NCBI GenBank assembly: GCA_009761415.1 | Contig: QUOL01000013.1 | Coordinates: 424,501-488,500, forward strand | Length of the DNA: 64,000 bases | Origin: Sarcomyxa edulis | Lineage: Eukaryota; Basidiomycota; Agaricomycetes; Agaricales; Mycenaceae | Direction of reading: 5' to 3' | In this document: positions 1-12,132 of the stretch, piece by piece | Layout of the letters: each line of letters opens with the position of its first letter | How positions within the stretch are numbered: position 1 is the first letter of the stretch | Translations under genes and position numbers: made by a program | Notes under the pieces: model-generated | The model's database searches: none | What the model was told of the DNA's origin: nothing | What the model saw: the letters and a program-made list of their open reading frames with translations, nothing else

Positions 1-1133
1 TGCGACTGTTTTCGGAAGTTTCATCCTCGAGACTCCTTTGGTCATGTGACGTAGTGCGCGTCGAGGAGCGAATCGCGATTACGATACTTGAGGCGCGTCA
101 ACGACGAGGCTTTTGACATACTTGAAATGGTCCAAGTAAAGATACACTGATAGATTCTCGGCGAGGGGTACGGATATTTTTCTTGTCGCGCGCATGCCAC
201 ACATCTTCGACCTCAGGAGAACGCCATGTCTGTCATCGAGGAAAGGCGTGGCGATATATTGTGGCGCCAATAATGAAGCGGATTAGACTCTACTATGTCA
301 GTGTATATGTATTAAAAACTCTCTGCCCCATCCACTTGACCTAGAACTAAGGAATAATCGGAGCGAACGGTACTCCTTTCCTACTAGAAGCTTGAGCGTC
401 ATTTGACAGCCTGGAAAACAGATCTGATTCCAGTAGGCTATTCAGTATATAACAGCCGTCAAAAATAACAGATCAACGGGACGACGGGGTGAACACGAGC
501 CTTGAGACTTGTGGTGACTTCTCCTTTACTTTGGTAACAATGGTCTATCCGATGCGGGGTCATCTTCCCTTTATCCCGGGCTTAAGGACTAAGTTTTGGA
601 AAAGAAGAAAGGATCTTGCTGGGAGGGCAAGAGTAAATGAGTACTGTGGCGGCGAGATAGTTGGATAGAGAGGACTTACCAGTACAGCCGCAGCAGCGTG
701 TACTTACGCAGGGGTAAGGGGATTTCTCGGAGACGTCTTCTTCCTCTCCAATTGGAAGGAAGGTTGTTTATGTCTGAGTATTCCCATCTGCCTTGCCTGT
801 ACGAAAATATAACTCGGAGCGAGTCCGAGTCAAAGCGAATATCTATCCTACTCCCTCCGGATTTTTTCTGAGATTCTGGAGATGCTCGGGTGTTCTTGAT
901 CGAAGTCAACAAGACAGAGCGTATGAAGCAAGGCAACGAGGTGTCGACATGAGTGCAAGTGGCACTATAGCTAGCGACAAAGTACGTATCGTGAGTCCAA
1001 AAGAGTCGTGCAGTGCACGCGCAAGACACGTTCCCCTCTTTCCTCCTCCTCTCATCTTGTTTTATTTCTCTGTTTTCTAGGCCTTTATATTCTTTCCGTT
1101 TCCTATAGCTATAGGTATTACACACCTGTAATA
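1..1133. other. left-edge intergenic region
   Basis: No gene could be supported here. A 63-codon open frame on the minus strand (79-270) may be the end of a gene that starts outside the window, but it matches no family I know. The last 100 bases are pyrimidine-rich (about 1030-1105), as is usual for the promoter and leader of the gene that starts at 1134. Confidence 0.4.
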
Positions 1134-3507
1134 ATGTTCAATTCCAACTCGGATACCACATCACCAACTCCAACCAGTCCTTTCTCTTCGTATTCTGTAC
1201 CCAGCGAACCCACCTCAGACGGTACGGTGATCGCCATCTTTTCATCTAATTTCATACTTAGACGACCCGACATTTATCTTATTTTTTTATCTATCTGTCT
1301 CAACAGAAGTCCCAGACCTTGGCGCTTTTACGACTGTTTTGCGTGAATGGGGCCATCTGCAGCCTCCCCCGCGCACCACTGCACTCCACAACCAACAATA
1401 TCACCTTGCAGCTATCACAAATACCAACAGTGGTCAATCCTCTGACCTTGACCAAGAAGTCGAAGTCGACTTTTCTGACATCTTACCAGAAGGGTCTACA
1501 GTATGGGCTCACCGACCTATAGCTTCTTACCTCCAACTCCACGACCGAGACCAAGACACCATCAGCGATATTGATGTCGAGGTTAATCCTACTACCCTTC
1601 CTCCAGCCTTCCTTGACATCGACTCAGGGTTGGATACATACCAATGGTATACCGAAACACCACGTCGCACACATACCCGCTTCCATTCACCCAATCCAAC
1701 AAGACTAACCACCCATGGAATTGACGTGGACTCTGGGGGATCGAATACGGAAGGACAAGCTGACGCACGAGCCATTGAGATTGAGGATCTTTCAGACATT
1801 GAAGGTCCTGAGGGCAATCCGGATGACATTGAAGACCAACCATCGTTGGGCTACTTGGACGAAGCGCTGAATTTCATAGCCGCTGAGCGAGCTAGACATG
1901 CTGCATCCCGTGAGGCTGGATTCTCGGGCAGTGCGGCCGGGGGAGCATTGGAGAGTCCTTATCGTCATGTTGTCGAGCCGAAGAGAAAGAGGAGGAGGAA
2001 GCGCGCGAAGACGTATCAGTTGTTACGCAAGGAGACAACTACAGAGACAGAAGAGACTGTCTCTACATCTGCAGCGGCAGAGGGAGAAGGAGACGAGCGA
2101 GACGATGCGGAAGAAGAGCTCCAAGATGCGGATGCGGATGGAGACGACGATTCTTCATCTTCGCTAGACCAATATCATGACCATAATGATTCGTCTACTA
2201 CAAACTATGACTCCAACTACCACAAATCTAGCCCCGCAACCCCAGCGCGAACTCGCAGAGGACAGAAGCAACGCAAGGGGACGTTATCACACAGCCAATC
2301 ATTCCCCACTCTACGTCCATCTGCTCCTATCGACCCACGTCTCTTGAAATTCTACGCATTGGCAAACAAACTACGCTCGCTATTCCCCGAAGATACAGAC
2401 TCTCTACGCAACGTACTGACGGCCGCAGATCAGTCCCCTATCGAAAGCACTGGACACATCGATCCTCGAGGTCCTCCACCTGGAGAAAACGATACCCTGA
2501 TCCATGTCTTCATTGACCAGTGCGTCAGCAACCTTTCTCTTTTCGTTATGCATCTTGACTAACACCAACGCTAACGCATCGTCAAAACCTTTGATACTTC
2601 AAGTTCCAACATCCTCATCGGTCTTTTAACCTATCTCAAACGATACCCTCTCTCCCGCCCTCGTAATAAATCCAGATCCAAACACAAACATCTCTCTCAC
2701 TCGGCTCTAGCGCTGATACTGGAACGTGGCCGGGCCATCACTCGTCGTGTCCTCGTCACCTCGTCACCGTTGTATCAACCAATGGAGACGGCTACGGAGC
2801 TTGGGTATGAAGTGAGAGTATACGCGCGCGTACCTGATATGGGGGATGGCCCCGATCGGGATCGGAATGGGCGCGCAGGTAATTCTAATACTAATAATAA
2901 TGGTGGTAATGGTAATTCAGTGAACGGTAGTGGTGCAGGTGGTGGGGTTGGGAGTGGATCAGATCTGAATAATTCGACGTCGAGGAAGAGGTGGAAGAGT
3001 CCTAGCAAAGGACATTCTCGAAAAGTCTCGGGAAGCACGTCTACGGAGAGCGATGCGAGTGGGTTCCCGAAGGCTTTTATACGCAGTCTTGGTGGTACGG
3101 GTGGGGGTGGCATGTTTCAGAATCAGAATCCTAACAACACAGGAACGGGGGCGGGAACGGGGACGGGGAATAGCACGCCTGCAGGAGGGCGGATCCGATA
3201 TCGTGAACAAGGCGTGGACGAGCTACTTCAGCTCAAATTGCATCAAGCCTTGGCGGATATCGATGTTCCACCTCCGAACGCTACTATCGTTCTAGCCACG
3301 GGTGACGGGAATGTTGGGCAGTTTAACGAAGATGGATTTCTGGGCCCTGTTCGAACTGCATTGAAGAAGGGGTGGAAGGTAGAGTTGTATGCTTGGAAGG
3401 AAGGGTTGAGTCGTGCGTGGATGAGGGAATTCGGGGAGGGTGAGTGGAAGGATCAGTTTAAGATTGTGGGGATGGAACAGTTCGGGGAGGAGTTGTTGGA
3501 GGATTAG
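1134..3507 (+). CDS. NYN domain (PIN-like ribonuclease fold) protein
   Basis: Three exons (1134-1221, 1307-2519, 2604-3507) join in frame to 734 codons. Residues 1-420 are disordered and rich in S, T, E and D, with a basic nuclear-localisation-like stretch (PKRKRRRKRAK, near 1978-2010). The NYN fold starts at the second splice junction with VFIDHSNILIGLL, whose Asp is the first expected metal ligand. It continues with ALALILERGRAITRRVLVTS and GYEVRVYARVPD, and after a low-complexity insertion with RYREQGVDELLQLKLHQAL, ATGDGNVGQFNEDGFL and GWKVELYAWK. NYN proteins (relatives of MARF1/Limkain-b1) are metal-dependent endoribonuclease-like RNA processing factors. The RNA target here is unknown. 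The fold assignment is strong and catalytic activity is inferred. The start codon is the first ATG after a pyrimidine-rich leader. Confidence 0.85.
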
Positions 3508-3923
3508 AGTGACGTGTAGGAGAGAGAACATTTTTACTAGCGGTGGGCTGGAGGGATTGACTGCGACGACTTGGGATATTCTGCGATTCCGCCCCCGGAT
3601 GGAGGTGTTGATGTCGCGTATATTTATTTTGGCTTGCGGTGGGTTCCTTCCTAGCTCAGGAGTCGGGGAGGGTTTGGTATAAGGTGTATTGTGTGAGTGT
3701 GTAGTCTGCCAGTATTACTACAAGAAGAATTCAAACAATGTAATGATTATAATGTAACAAGATCCCCCTGCTCGCTCAGTGATCTCCCAAAATATCGGAG
3801 CAAGGAATGTTTGAGAGATACGTACTTGCTGTGGCATTCTAGATATCGTACAATGGAAGCATCCAATAGGAACTGGGTATGCCTCCGGACAAAGGAAACG
3901 GGAATGCAAGAGAACGATAGTCA
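3508..3923. other. convergent intergenic spacer
   Basis: Spacer between the 3' ends of the NYN gene (+) and the first ATG12 gene (-). It should hold both 3' UTRs. No coding signal was recognised. Confidence 0.5.
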
Positions 3924-4525
3924 TTAGCCCCATGCCGCCGTTGTGCTGTTCAGAGTTCGAATGAACACTATACGCTTTCGTCACGATCTCGGAAAAAGCA
4001 TGCTTACCTGTAGTTCACTATCAGATGCCCATCTGTGGCAAACGACTGGGAGGATATATGAGATTGCGAAGGTGGGTAGGTGCGCAACCACGTACTTTGT
4101 AGAGATTTGAGACGGAATCGTCGGGTGCAGGTGCGAATGCCAAATTTATATAGGTGAACTAGATAGAGTCCAAATAGATATTAGCAACGTCTCTTCTTAT
4201 CCTGCGCCTACGCATCTGGAGCTGCTCACCAAAGGTTCAGACTTCCACTGCAATTCCTTCCGCAAAAACTGAATGACAGCAGAGAACTGCTGTCCAGCTG
4301 TGATCTTGAAGTAATTCTGCTTCATGATGGGCGCGTTTCCTACGGCTTTGAAGCGGACTATGACTGTAGATGGATGCAGAATCAGTAACGTGGTTTCGTA
4401 GAGACCGAGTGCGTCGATTACAACACACCTTTTTCAGGAGACTTGGCTTTGTACTTGGCTAGAGCCTGAATGGCTTCATCGTTGGTTTCGCCAGGTTCCG
4501 CTCCCCATGGTGGCAATGAAGCCAT
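3924..4525 (-). CDS. ATG12: ubiquitin-like autophagy protein Atg12, copy 1
   Basis: Four exons on the minus strand give a 117-residue protein. It starts [19 protein letters not shown] (ATG at 4525). The ubiquitin-like core follows: [20 protein letters not shown], then [27 protein letters not shown] and the C terminus STTAAWG. Atg12 is activated by Atg7, passed to Atg10 and joined through its C-terminal glycine to Atg5. The conjugate with Atg16 drives Atg8 lipidation on the growing autophagosome. The essential Trp-Gly end is present and the fold is complete, although the N-terminal extension is short, as usual in fungi. All introns have GT-AG ends. A second complete copy lies 334 bases upstream (4860-5505), so this is a head-to-tail tandem pair. 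Confidence 0.9.
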
Positions 4526-4859
4526 GGAAGAGTTCTTGAATCGTGGAGGACAGATGGATATTCGACGATTTGAGGTCGACGCGATCACTCGGGGTTTCGG
4601 GGTCCTTACTTATGCCACTGGCACTCGACGAAAGGCGTCAACATTTTGGCAAGTACTTTGACTTGTATTGTTGCAGTATGGATGGTTGAGCAGTTCGAGC
4701 CTCGGTGTGGCTAATACTAGTCTTATCTGAAAAGAGCAATTGCACGGCTACACGCAAGGACAATGTGCCCCTGCGGTAGAGTACTATACATAAATCGCGT
4801 TACCTAGTTCTGGTGTACCATAGAGCATATAATCTACAAAATAGAATGAGACGTTCCAG

Positions 4860-5505
4860 TTACCCCCAAGCGGCCGTGGTGCTGTTTAGGTTCCCGAGTA
4901 AACAGATACATCCTGACTGTACGAGGACGCAGATTTACCTATAATTTACTATGAGATGTCCCTCCGTAGAGAATAACTGGAGGATGAAATGTGGGGGTGT
5001 TAGCTGCAGATGCAGAGTGGTACATACCTTGTACAGATTTAAGATAGAATCGTCGGGTGCAGGTGCAAAACTTAGGTTGATATATGTGAACTAGGTAGAG
5101 TTCAAAGCTCCGTTTGAGAGGGTCTCCTCAACCCTTTGGTCGGTCAATGATGATAGTCGCTTACCAGCGGTTCCTCAGCTTTCCATTGCAATTTTTTCCG
5201 CAAGGACTGTATGACAGTCGAGAACTGCTGTGCGGCGATGATCTTGAAGTGATTTTGCTTCATGATAGGGGCGTTTCCGATCGCTTTGAAGAGGACCACG
5301 ACTGCAGATATGTGGTGAAAATCCTCGTAAGTCTAGCATAATCTAGCATATTGAATGCAAAGTGCGCTGGTCAGTCACGACGTGCACTCGTACCTTTCTC
5401 AGGAGACTCGAGTTTATGGTTGTAGAGGGCTTGGATGCTCTGGCCGAAATCTTCTCCGCCTGATGCTTCTGGCGTTGGGGGGCTTCTGACACTGGCCATG
5501 GCCAT
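4860..5505 (-). CDS. ATG12: ubiquitin-like autophagy protein Atg12, copy 2
   Basis: Same exon-intron layout as the neighbouring copy, giving about 123 residues. It starts [20 protein letters not shown] (ATG at 5505, with a second in-frame ATG two codons on). The core reads [40 protein letters not shown] and GHLIVNYSTTAAWG. Over the 85-residue core I count about 16 substitutions and one inserted residue against copy 1, roughly 80% identity, while the N-terminal tails differ. There are no stops or frameshifts and the conjugation glycine is kept, so both copies look functional. Intron positions are shared, which means genomic duplication and not retroposition. Most fungi have one ATG12, so the pair is unusual. 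Confidence 0.88.
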
Positions 5506-6169
5506 GCCAGTGACCTACGTATCAGTGTAGCTGGAGGAAATTCTGAGATAAGTTCGAATTGAGTTCGAAATCAAATCTGGTCAAGCCAGAGCGGCACTTC
5601 GATTTTGTGAGCAGTCGCGGCATAGTGGCAGTGTTGCGACGCGTGTCACAGCGTGACAGCAGATGTTCTACAAGCTCGCTCTACAGACAGCACAAACAGT
5701 TTCCTGTAAGGTTTGAGCTCAGAGCTGATGCATATAAGGATATATATGAGAGACTGACACCTTGGATTGTCTTCCAAAATCATCCAAAGCGCGCACTCAC
5801 CAAGCTCTGCCAGATTTGGGATGGTGGGAAACTCCATGTGGCAGTGTTCCAGCTTTCCGACGATACACAAACGATCGTCTTTGGATCGTCTACTTTTCTT
5901 TCCGCTGAACTGGGAGATCGCATCTCAAAGAATGGTCTGTTCAGGGATGTAAAAATGCTTACAAGAGGCTTACTCCCATCGTTCTCCACTGTGGCACGCC
6001 CAAAAATTTGAATCGGAGGAAGTTGCCAAACATGCACGTGACTTGCCTCCTGTGGCTGCGGGCGGTGTCCCCCACCCCTCTCACATCTACATCTTGGATA
6101 CGATCCACATCCACTCCTCTTGGCCATCTCTTTCTACTTTGATATCATCAAAACCATTATACCTCCTGA
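5506..6169. other. intergenic region with weak coding signal
   Basis: Lies between the 5' ends of ATG12 copy 2 (-) and the Cid1-like gene (+), so it should hold both promoters. A 150-codon open frame on + (5559-6011) has no ATG start. On - there are short open stretches with possible splice sites, such as a frame reading DDRLCIVGKLEHCHMEFP near 5830-5880. I could not join them into a consistent model and they match no family I recognise. Confidence 0.35.
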
Positions 6170-8489
6170 ATGTCTGTCAATCTATCTAGTTGGGGTCCCC
6201 CTCGTCGCGGTTCAGGCTTGCAGAAGGGAATTTCGCACGTTGCTCGAACGAACCCTCAAGTATCTTCGCAATCGAATCGGCGGGTTCCAGTGGGTCCAAA
6301 AGGTGGGTATCATCACCCGTCATAGGCGCGCTTACTGAAGAGGATAACAGACCATTCGATCATGACTGCTGGACCCAGCAGTATATCACCACCGACTCCA
6401 ACGTATATTGGCATACATCCTATGACACAAGGAGTAGATCAACAAGTTCTATCTTCGCGTTCTGAAACTCTTCGACGTGTCCAAAATGCCGTACGTGCTA
6501 CCTTTGGCCAGCAATACAGCGTCGAAGTGTTTGGCAGCACGATGTATGGGGTGTCATCGCGAACTAGCGATCTTGACATTGTTATAATTGTGAGTTCATC
6601 CACCCCCAATCCCAGGCCGTTCTTTGAATTGTAGCGCCGCAGGACCCAGATCGACCATTGGGCTTTCCGACACCAGAATCAGGAACAAACTTACCCAGTA
6701 CGTTTCCTGTCTTTTTCAGACCCATACCCATAATTCTGATACTCATATGACCGTATCAGTCATCTATAATATCCAGTACGCGAATCACATGGACAGACGC
6801 GCCTATCTTCCATTCATATCTGAATTTACAGTAAATTAGCCGAATGTTTTCGAGACGCAGGATTTAGGACAGACAGAGTTATACCAAAAGCCACAGTCCC
6901 CATAGGTACGTACCCTTTCTATCGAAATTTAAACCTATATAATACTCAGGCTCATCGTGCTCTTACCATAGTCAAATTTTATGATCCACAAACACGGATC
7001 AGTTGCGATATCAATGTCAATGCACGTCTCGGGCTCCTCAATTCAAGATTGCTGAACCGATACTTTGAGCTGTCTCCTTTACTGCGTCAAATGGCCATGA
7101 TCATCAAGACATGGGCCAAGGGGCGTGGCTTGAACAATCCGGCTGTCCGCCAACAGGACAAATCAATACCCGTGTCGTTCAGTAGTTATTCCCTTGTTCT
7201 CATGTCGATATCGTTGTTGCAGGTGAGTATCACCTACGAGCATATTATCCCAGTCTACTTACAAGCTAAAATCCCGCGCATCAGACTCGCGGCTTATTGC
7301 CAAACCTGCAAAGTAACCTCCCACCACTTCCTGACGCTTCTGAAGAGTCGGTGGATGGCGTGTTTTGGATACGCTCAGGACGCACTAAACGGCGTAAAAA
7401 CAAACCTCAAAAAGCTGCCCCATCCTTGCGATGCGACGCACGATTCAACGACATGGAAGAAGGTTGGTTCACCAAGCCCCCACCTCAAGACATGGACCTT
7501 GAGATTCGGATGGCATTGTTGGATTGGTTCACGTGAGTTTTGGCGCTTTTTTGTTGCTCGCGTTCTTTGTATCTCGGAGGCTGAGAACAACACCCCCGTT
7601 GTAGATACTGGGGTTTTACACACAATTACACCGAACAAATGGCAAGCATTCGGCACGGGGGTTTCGTACCTCGACCCTCTGACCGCAAGGCTGATGAAGG
7701 CAAGCGTAATGAGAAGTCGAAAGGTGTAGCGGAAGGAGGGAGCTCAACAGCTGCCGACTCTCTTTCAACATTTGCAGATAATAATGTGCTGGGGGGAACC
7801 ATCGCACCGGTCGAGACTGTTAACGCACAGATTGCGCCAGCCCACGTAGCGGTAGAGTTAGACGAGGAGGAAGAGGAAGAGGATGCTGCATCAGACGGCG
7901 GGCGGGAATCCGACTTGGATGAAGATGAGGTCCAGCTGGCCGATACCACTCCACTGTGGATGCGGTTGGATGAGGTTGAGAGACCGGGATTATGGCCGAT
8001 AAAGAAGAATAAGAATCAAATCTTCGTTATCGATCCCTTCCAACGGACCAAGGTCAGCCATAGTCCAGTCTACGCTTGATATTATCTTTCAACTCTGACC
8101 GACGCGTATAGAACGTGACGGGTAGCGTCAGCCCACAGGCTTTGATGCATTTCCAGGATTGCTGCAAAATCGCTGCGACAGTGCTCAAGCATGGCACACC
8201 CTTGCATAAGTTTCTTTTCTTCCCCATGTATCCATCACCTCCGATGCTACGCAAAGCACCACGCAAGCGCAAAGAGCCACAAGGCCAACCTCAGAACCAG
8301 CCTCCCCAGCATTCCCAAGCTGCTAAACCATCGGCATCAGGTAGTGGCATCAATGGATATGTGAAAGCGAGCGCCGAGGCGTCTCGTCGTCCTGTGGAGC
8401 AACCATCCGATATTCCTCGAAAATCAAGGAACACTAATGCGAATGCGACGCGTAGCGAATCGCGTCGAACAAACGACTTCCCACAGTGA
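6170..8489 (+). CDS. Cid1/Trf-type nucleotidyltransferase (non-canonical poly(A)/poly(U) polymerase)
   Basis: Eight exons join in frame to about 600 residues. After a short disordered N terminus (MSVNLSSWGPPRRGSG) comes the polymerase-beta-like nucleotidyltransferase core. VEVFGSTMYGVSSRTSDLDI carries the GS signature and the metal-binding D-x-D pair, and ISCDINVNARLGL carries the third aspartate. The central and PAP-associated region follows (LRQMAMIIKTWAKGRGLN, SFSSYSLVLMSISLLQTRGL), then ALLDWFTYWGFTHNY, an acidic stretch (VELDEEEEEEDAAS) and a basic Q/P-rich tail. Such enzymes add A or U tails to RNA and mark it for decay or processing. Substrate preference cannot be read from the sequence. 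The start was chosen because the ATG at 6170 opens an exon whose donor (near 6302) joins in phase to the core. Confidence 0.87.
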
Positions 8490-9451
8490 CGAGATCGTTG
8501 ACGTCCCAGCGCTTGATTGTCCGTCTCAGTGGACTCGTCAATACACCGCTTGGCACATAAACCCTAAATTTCACTTTCCGAATCGTAACGTTGGAATCCT
8601 TACTTGCTGCGCTCGTGGATCTATGCAACGACTCTATCTATGGAATGGATTGATTTGGATTGGATTATTATATTCACGATCAGAAAACAAATGCGACTCC
8701 CATTCGTCCTTCACATCTCTTGGAGAATCTGCGTTATCATTTTGATCTGTACATCCTTTCTCTGTCACTTGTACTTGACTGACTGACTTGAAAAGCATTG
8801 TAGGAATGCAACCTTGGATCCACGAACAGGCCGTGCTCCCATTCAACTTCAAGTAAACTTCGACCGCCTCACATTTCGGTCCCGACTGTCATCAAACTTC
8901 AAAATTAAGTTCGAGGATTGTCATCAACGGACAAGGTACATTTTTACAGTTGTATGTATTGGCGCCTCTCTGCTACCAAGATCATGAGAAAGTCGAACGT
9001 GTTGTCCTCTGATCTGAAGTTCCATGCAACATGTCCATAATCAAGGTCCGACATCATTTGCCATCCACTGCGTCATCTCCAGACGACTCGGAGATAGTAT
9101 CTTATCGCAGAAGTACAACACAGATGCAATCAACTTTCCATGGACGTCGGCGCATCTGTACAGGGCCTCTTTGGAAGGAAATCTTATAATCGAGAGTCGC
9201 GGGAGCTCATTTTCCCGTTCTTGCCAGGTTCTTCGAGCTTACTTTCCCTTTGATAGGTGCATGCTGTCTATCTTGGGCTTTCTCCTCTCATACGGTAACA
9301 CCGTGGGTGCGACACGGGCCTTCTGACAAGATCGATATCTTTTTTTCAAGATTACTCGCTGACCCATAAGTATCAGCCGATGTGACGATATGGCGATCAA
9401 TCATCCCTTATTCCTGTCAAGTTCGTCTTTCAAGACCACGTCGTGCAAAGT
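8490..9451. other. intergenic region
   Basis: No coding signal, repeat or RNA gene was recognised. It should contain the 3' end of the nucleotidyltransferase gene and the promoter of the P450 locus. Confidence 0.45.
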
Positions 9452-11466
9452 ATGGGTCTCTCTTTTTATGCAGGCCTGGCACTCTTCCTTTTCGCTGTCT
9501 ACGCATGGTTCCGCAGGTCCAAGGCTTCGATCGGACCTTTACCTCCTGGACCGAAGCCGGTGCCAGTTCTGGGCAACGTACGTGATCTAACTATCAAGGA
9601 GCTCTGGATTCCAGCTACGCAATGGGCAAAGAAATATGGTGAGCAAAGTCTTTCTCGACTTGAATTGTTATGGTTCATACCCTCGTTTCTCTAGGAGACG
9701 TAGTGTATCTGCACATTCTTGGACAGGGACTTGTCTTCTTAAGTGGACAGGCTCTTTCGGATCTGATGGAAAAACGAGGGTCAATTTATGCCGACAAACC
9801 TCGTTTTGTCATGGCAGGAGAACTGTATGTTTTTACAAGTCTCACGTCGACAACGTCTTGGCTGACACGTCTTTTCGTAGATGTGGGTGCGAAAATATGG
9901 TGGAGTTCACGTTTACCTGGATCACTGCATCTCAACCTCATCCCGTTTTGTAGGTCGCATTCACCCCATACGGTGACCGAATGAAGCGCCAGAGAAAGCT
10001 AATGCAAAGCGCTCTGGGCGCCCAACACATCCCTGCATATCACCCACTGCTTGAAAAACAGACTCGGCCTTTCCTTCAGCAGTTGCTGATTGACCCCTCT
10101 AATCTTATGCGCCATGTAAGACGGTGAGTATAGCCTTATGTTGTTATCCGTTCTCGGTAGCTCTTGATTAATTCCAACCCGGTAGATACGCCGGGGGACT
10201 AACACTTTCCGTTGTCTACGGCTATGAGACGACTTCAGAGGACAAATTCCTGTCATTAGCCGAAGAGTGTGTGGATTTACTGTCGAACCGGATTGCATCT
10301 GGTGGCGGCCTCTGGCCTGTGGATATCATTCCGGCTTTGAAGCATCTTCCATTGTGGTTTCCTGGCTCCGCATTCAAACGAAACGCCATACAATGGAAGG
10401 CGAAGATGGAAGAGTTCGTCGATAAACCTTACGAGTTTTTCAAGGCCAATATGGTGTGTCGTTTTTTTGTTACTTCAATGTGCATTTATCTGTTAATGCA
10501 GGTAATATTATCTAGGCCAATGGGACTGCGCCTCCCTCGTTCTGCTCTACGCTTTTTGACGGTGAAAAGGAGCTTAGTTCCCAATACGAATTTGACGCCA
10601 AATGGACCGCCAATTCCATGTATTCTGCCAGTATGGACACGACTATCACGTTCATAGCGCACTTTGTGCTTGCTATTATGGAGCATCCCGAATACATGGT
10701 GAAGGCTCAACACGAGATTGACAGTGTGATAGTGGATCGCCTTCCAACATTCAGTGATCGGCCTTCTTTACCATTTGGTCAGTCCCTTCTTGCAGTCAGT
10801 CTGTAGCTCTGAACTGATTGGGGTCGTGTTGTGTGACTTAGTGGATTGCCTCATGAGTGAATGTCTTCGATGGGCCGCTCCTGTTCCACTCAGTATGTCC
10901 ATCGTCCATCTTGTACATCATCGTGTCTGACTCATCTCTATCCAAGATTTGCCACATCGAGTAACAGAAGATGACCTCTGATCACGAGTCCTTTTCCCAG
11001 GGCTATGCTTCGAGATGACAAAATATATCCAAACCCCAACACTTTCTATCCAGAACGATTCATAGAGGTAGTTGATACTGAAACACAGGCAAAACGTGAT
11101 CCCCGAAGTTATGTGTTTGGATTTGGCCGGAGGTACGTATTACTCTAGGAAACGTGATCCTGAACACACTCTATAACCAAGCAAAAATCAGACAGTGTCC
11201 AGGATCTAATCTAGTTGAATCCTCCATCTGGTTATTGATGGTATCCATGCTAGCTACCCTCGATATCTCGAAGGCGGTCGACGACTCGGGTGACGTCGTC
11301 CAGCCAGACGTACAATTTGACAACTCCATCTTCAGGCAAGTTTTTCATCAGGACCTTCTCAAATAATTCTCTCTCATCACAAACATATAGGATCCCAAAC
11401 CCATTCAAATGTGATTTTAGACCGAGATCGGAACAGGCTCTAGAATTAATCACCCAAACACTGTAA
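9452..11466 (+). pseudogene. cytochrome P450, disrupted
   Basis: Most of a basidiomycete P450 (about 500 residues) can be spliced. It has an N-terminal membrane anchor and proline hinge (GPLPPGPKPVPVLGN), helix C (FTPYGDRMKRQRKLM), helix I (SMYSASMDTTITFIAHF), the helix K ExxR (ECLRWAAPVPL), a PERF-like motif (NTFYPERF) and the haem loop FGFGRRQCPGSN with its Cys ligand. Between LPHRVTEDDL (about 10975) and AMLRDDKIYPNP (about 11000) the frame meets TGA, shifts, and lacks most of the usual 15-20 residues of this strand region. No GT-AG intron repairs the frame. I therefore call it a recent pseudogene, since everything else is intact. A sequencing error is a weaker alternative because residues are missing as well. 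The last intron (11336-11390) has a GC donor. Substrate unknown. Confidence 0.75.
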
Positions 11467-12132
11467 TTGTTCGTCCTTATTATAGCAGATATCTCATTTG
11501 TACATAACTTGAAGTGCACCATGTCCGGGGTATAGGGTATAGTGTGTGCGCAATCGCTGCACTGGTGCATATTCTTCCCTCAAATCGGAAAATGTCACAT
11601 GGTCAGCAATTTTAATGATGGGAAAATTGTCCGAGTGTCATCCGAGTCCACCTCGTTGAAGTGTCAATCTCTACATCTTCTAGTCCGGAGTCGAATTAGC
11701 GCGACAGATAGATCAACATCGTGCCTTCTTATCCTTTTTACTGCTTTTTCTTGGACATCATGTAGCCCTACAAATAGTACGGGGTTTCCTCTGGAACAGG
11801 TACTCCTTCTTTTCATCTTTTATGTCACGGGCTCATGTATCTATCGCCTTTTCCTGTGCTCCAGGCCCCACCAATTTATCGGCATCTACACGAACACTTC
11901 CCTTGATATCTGACCTTATATGGAAAGCTATTGTGAGGCGAGCGTTAATCGCGGCGGCTTTTCCTGGATGGCGGCATTGTCAAGGTGGGACAGAACAACT
12001 TGTGCCATAATATGGTCCGCGGGAAAGGAACCTCTCTCTCGAAATAGAACCACCATCCGCGCCCATAAGAGACCGCGTTCTAGGTACGAGAAAGTTTGGC
12101 CCCCCTTTGAACCCTCCTATCACTGAGCCAGT
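11467..12132. other. intergenic region
   Basis: Spacer between the P450 locus and the DUF6534 gene, both on +. Several short open frames occur but none has family similarity or a convincing splice pattern. Confidence 0.4.

Noticed and set aside
676..1125. 149-codon open frame on the minus strand
   Set aside because: Composition is random-like (Arg/Ser/Tyr-rich), there is no motif, and it overlaps the leader region of the NYN gene.
5559..6011. 150-codon open frame on + upstream of the Cid1-like gene
   Set aside because: No ATG at the start, no family likeness, and it sits where two divergent promoters are expected.
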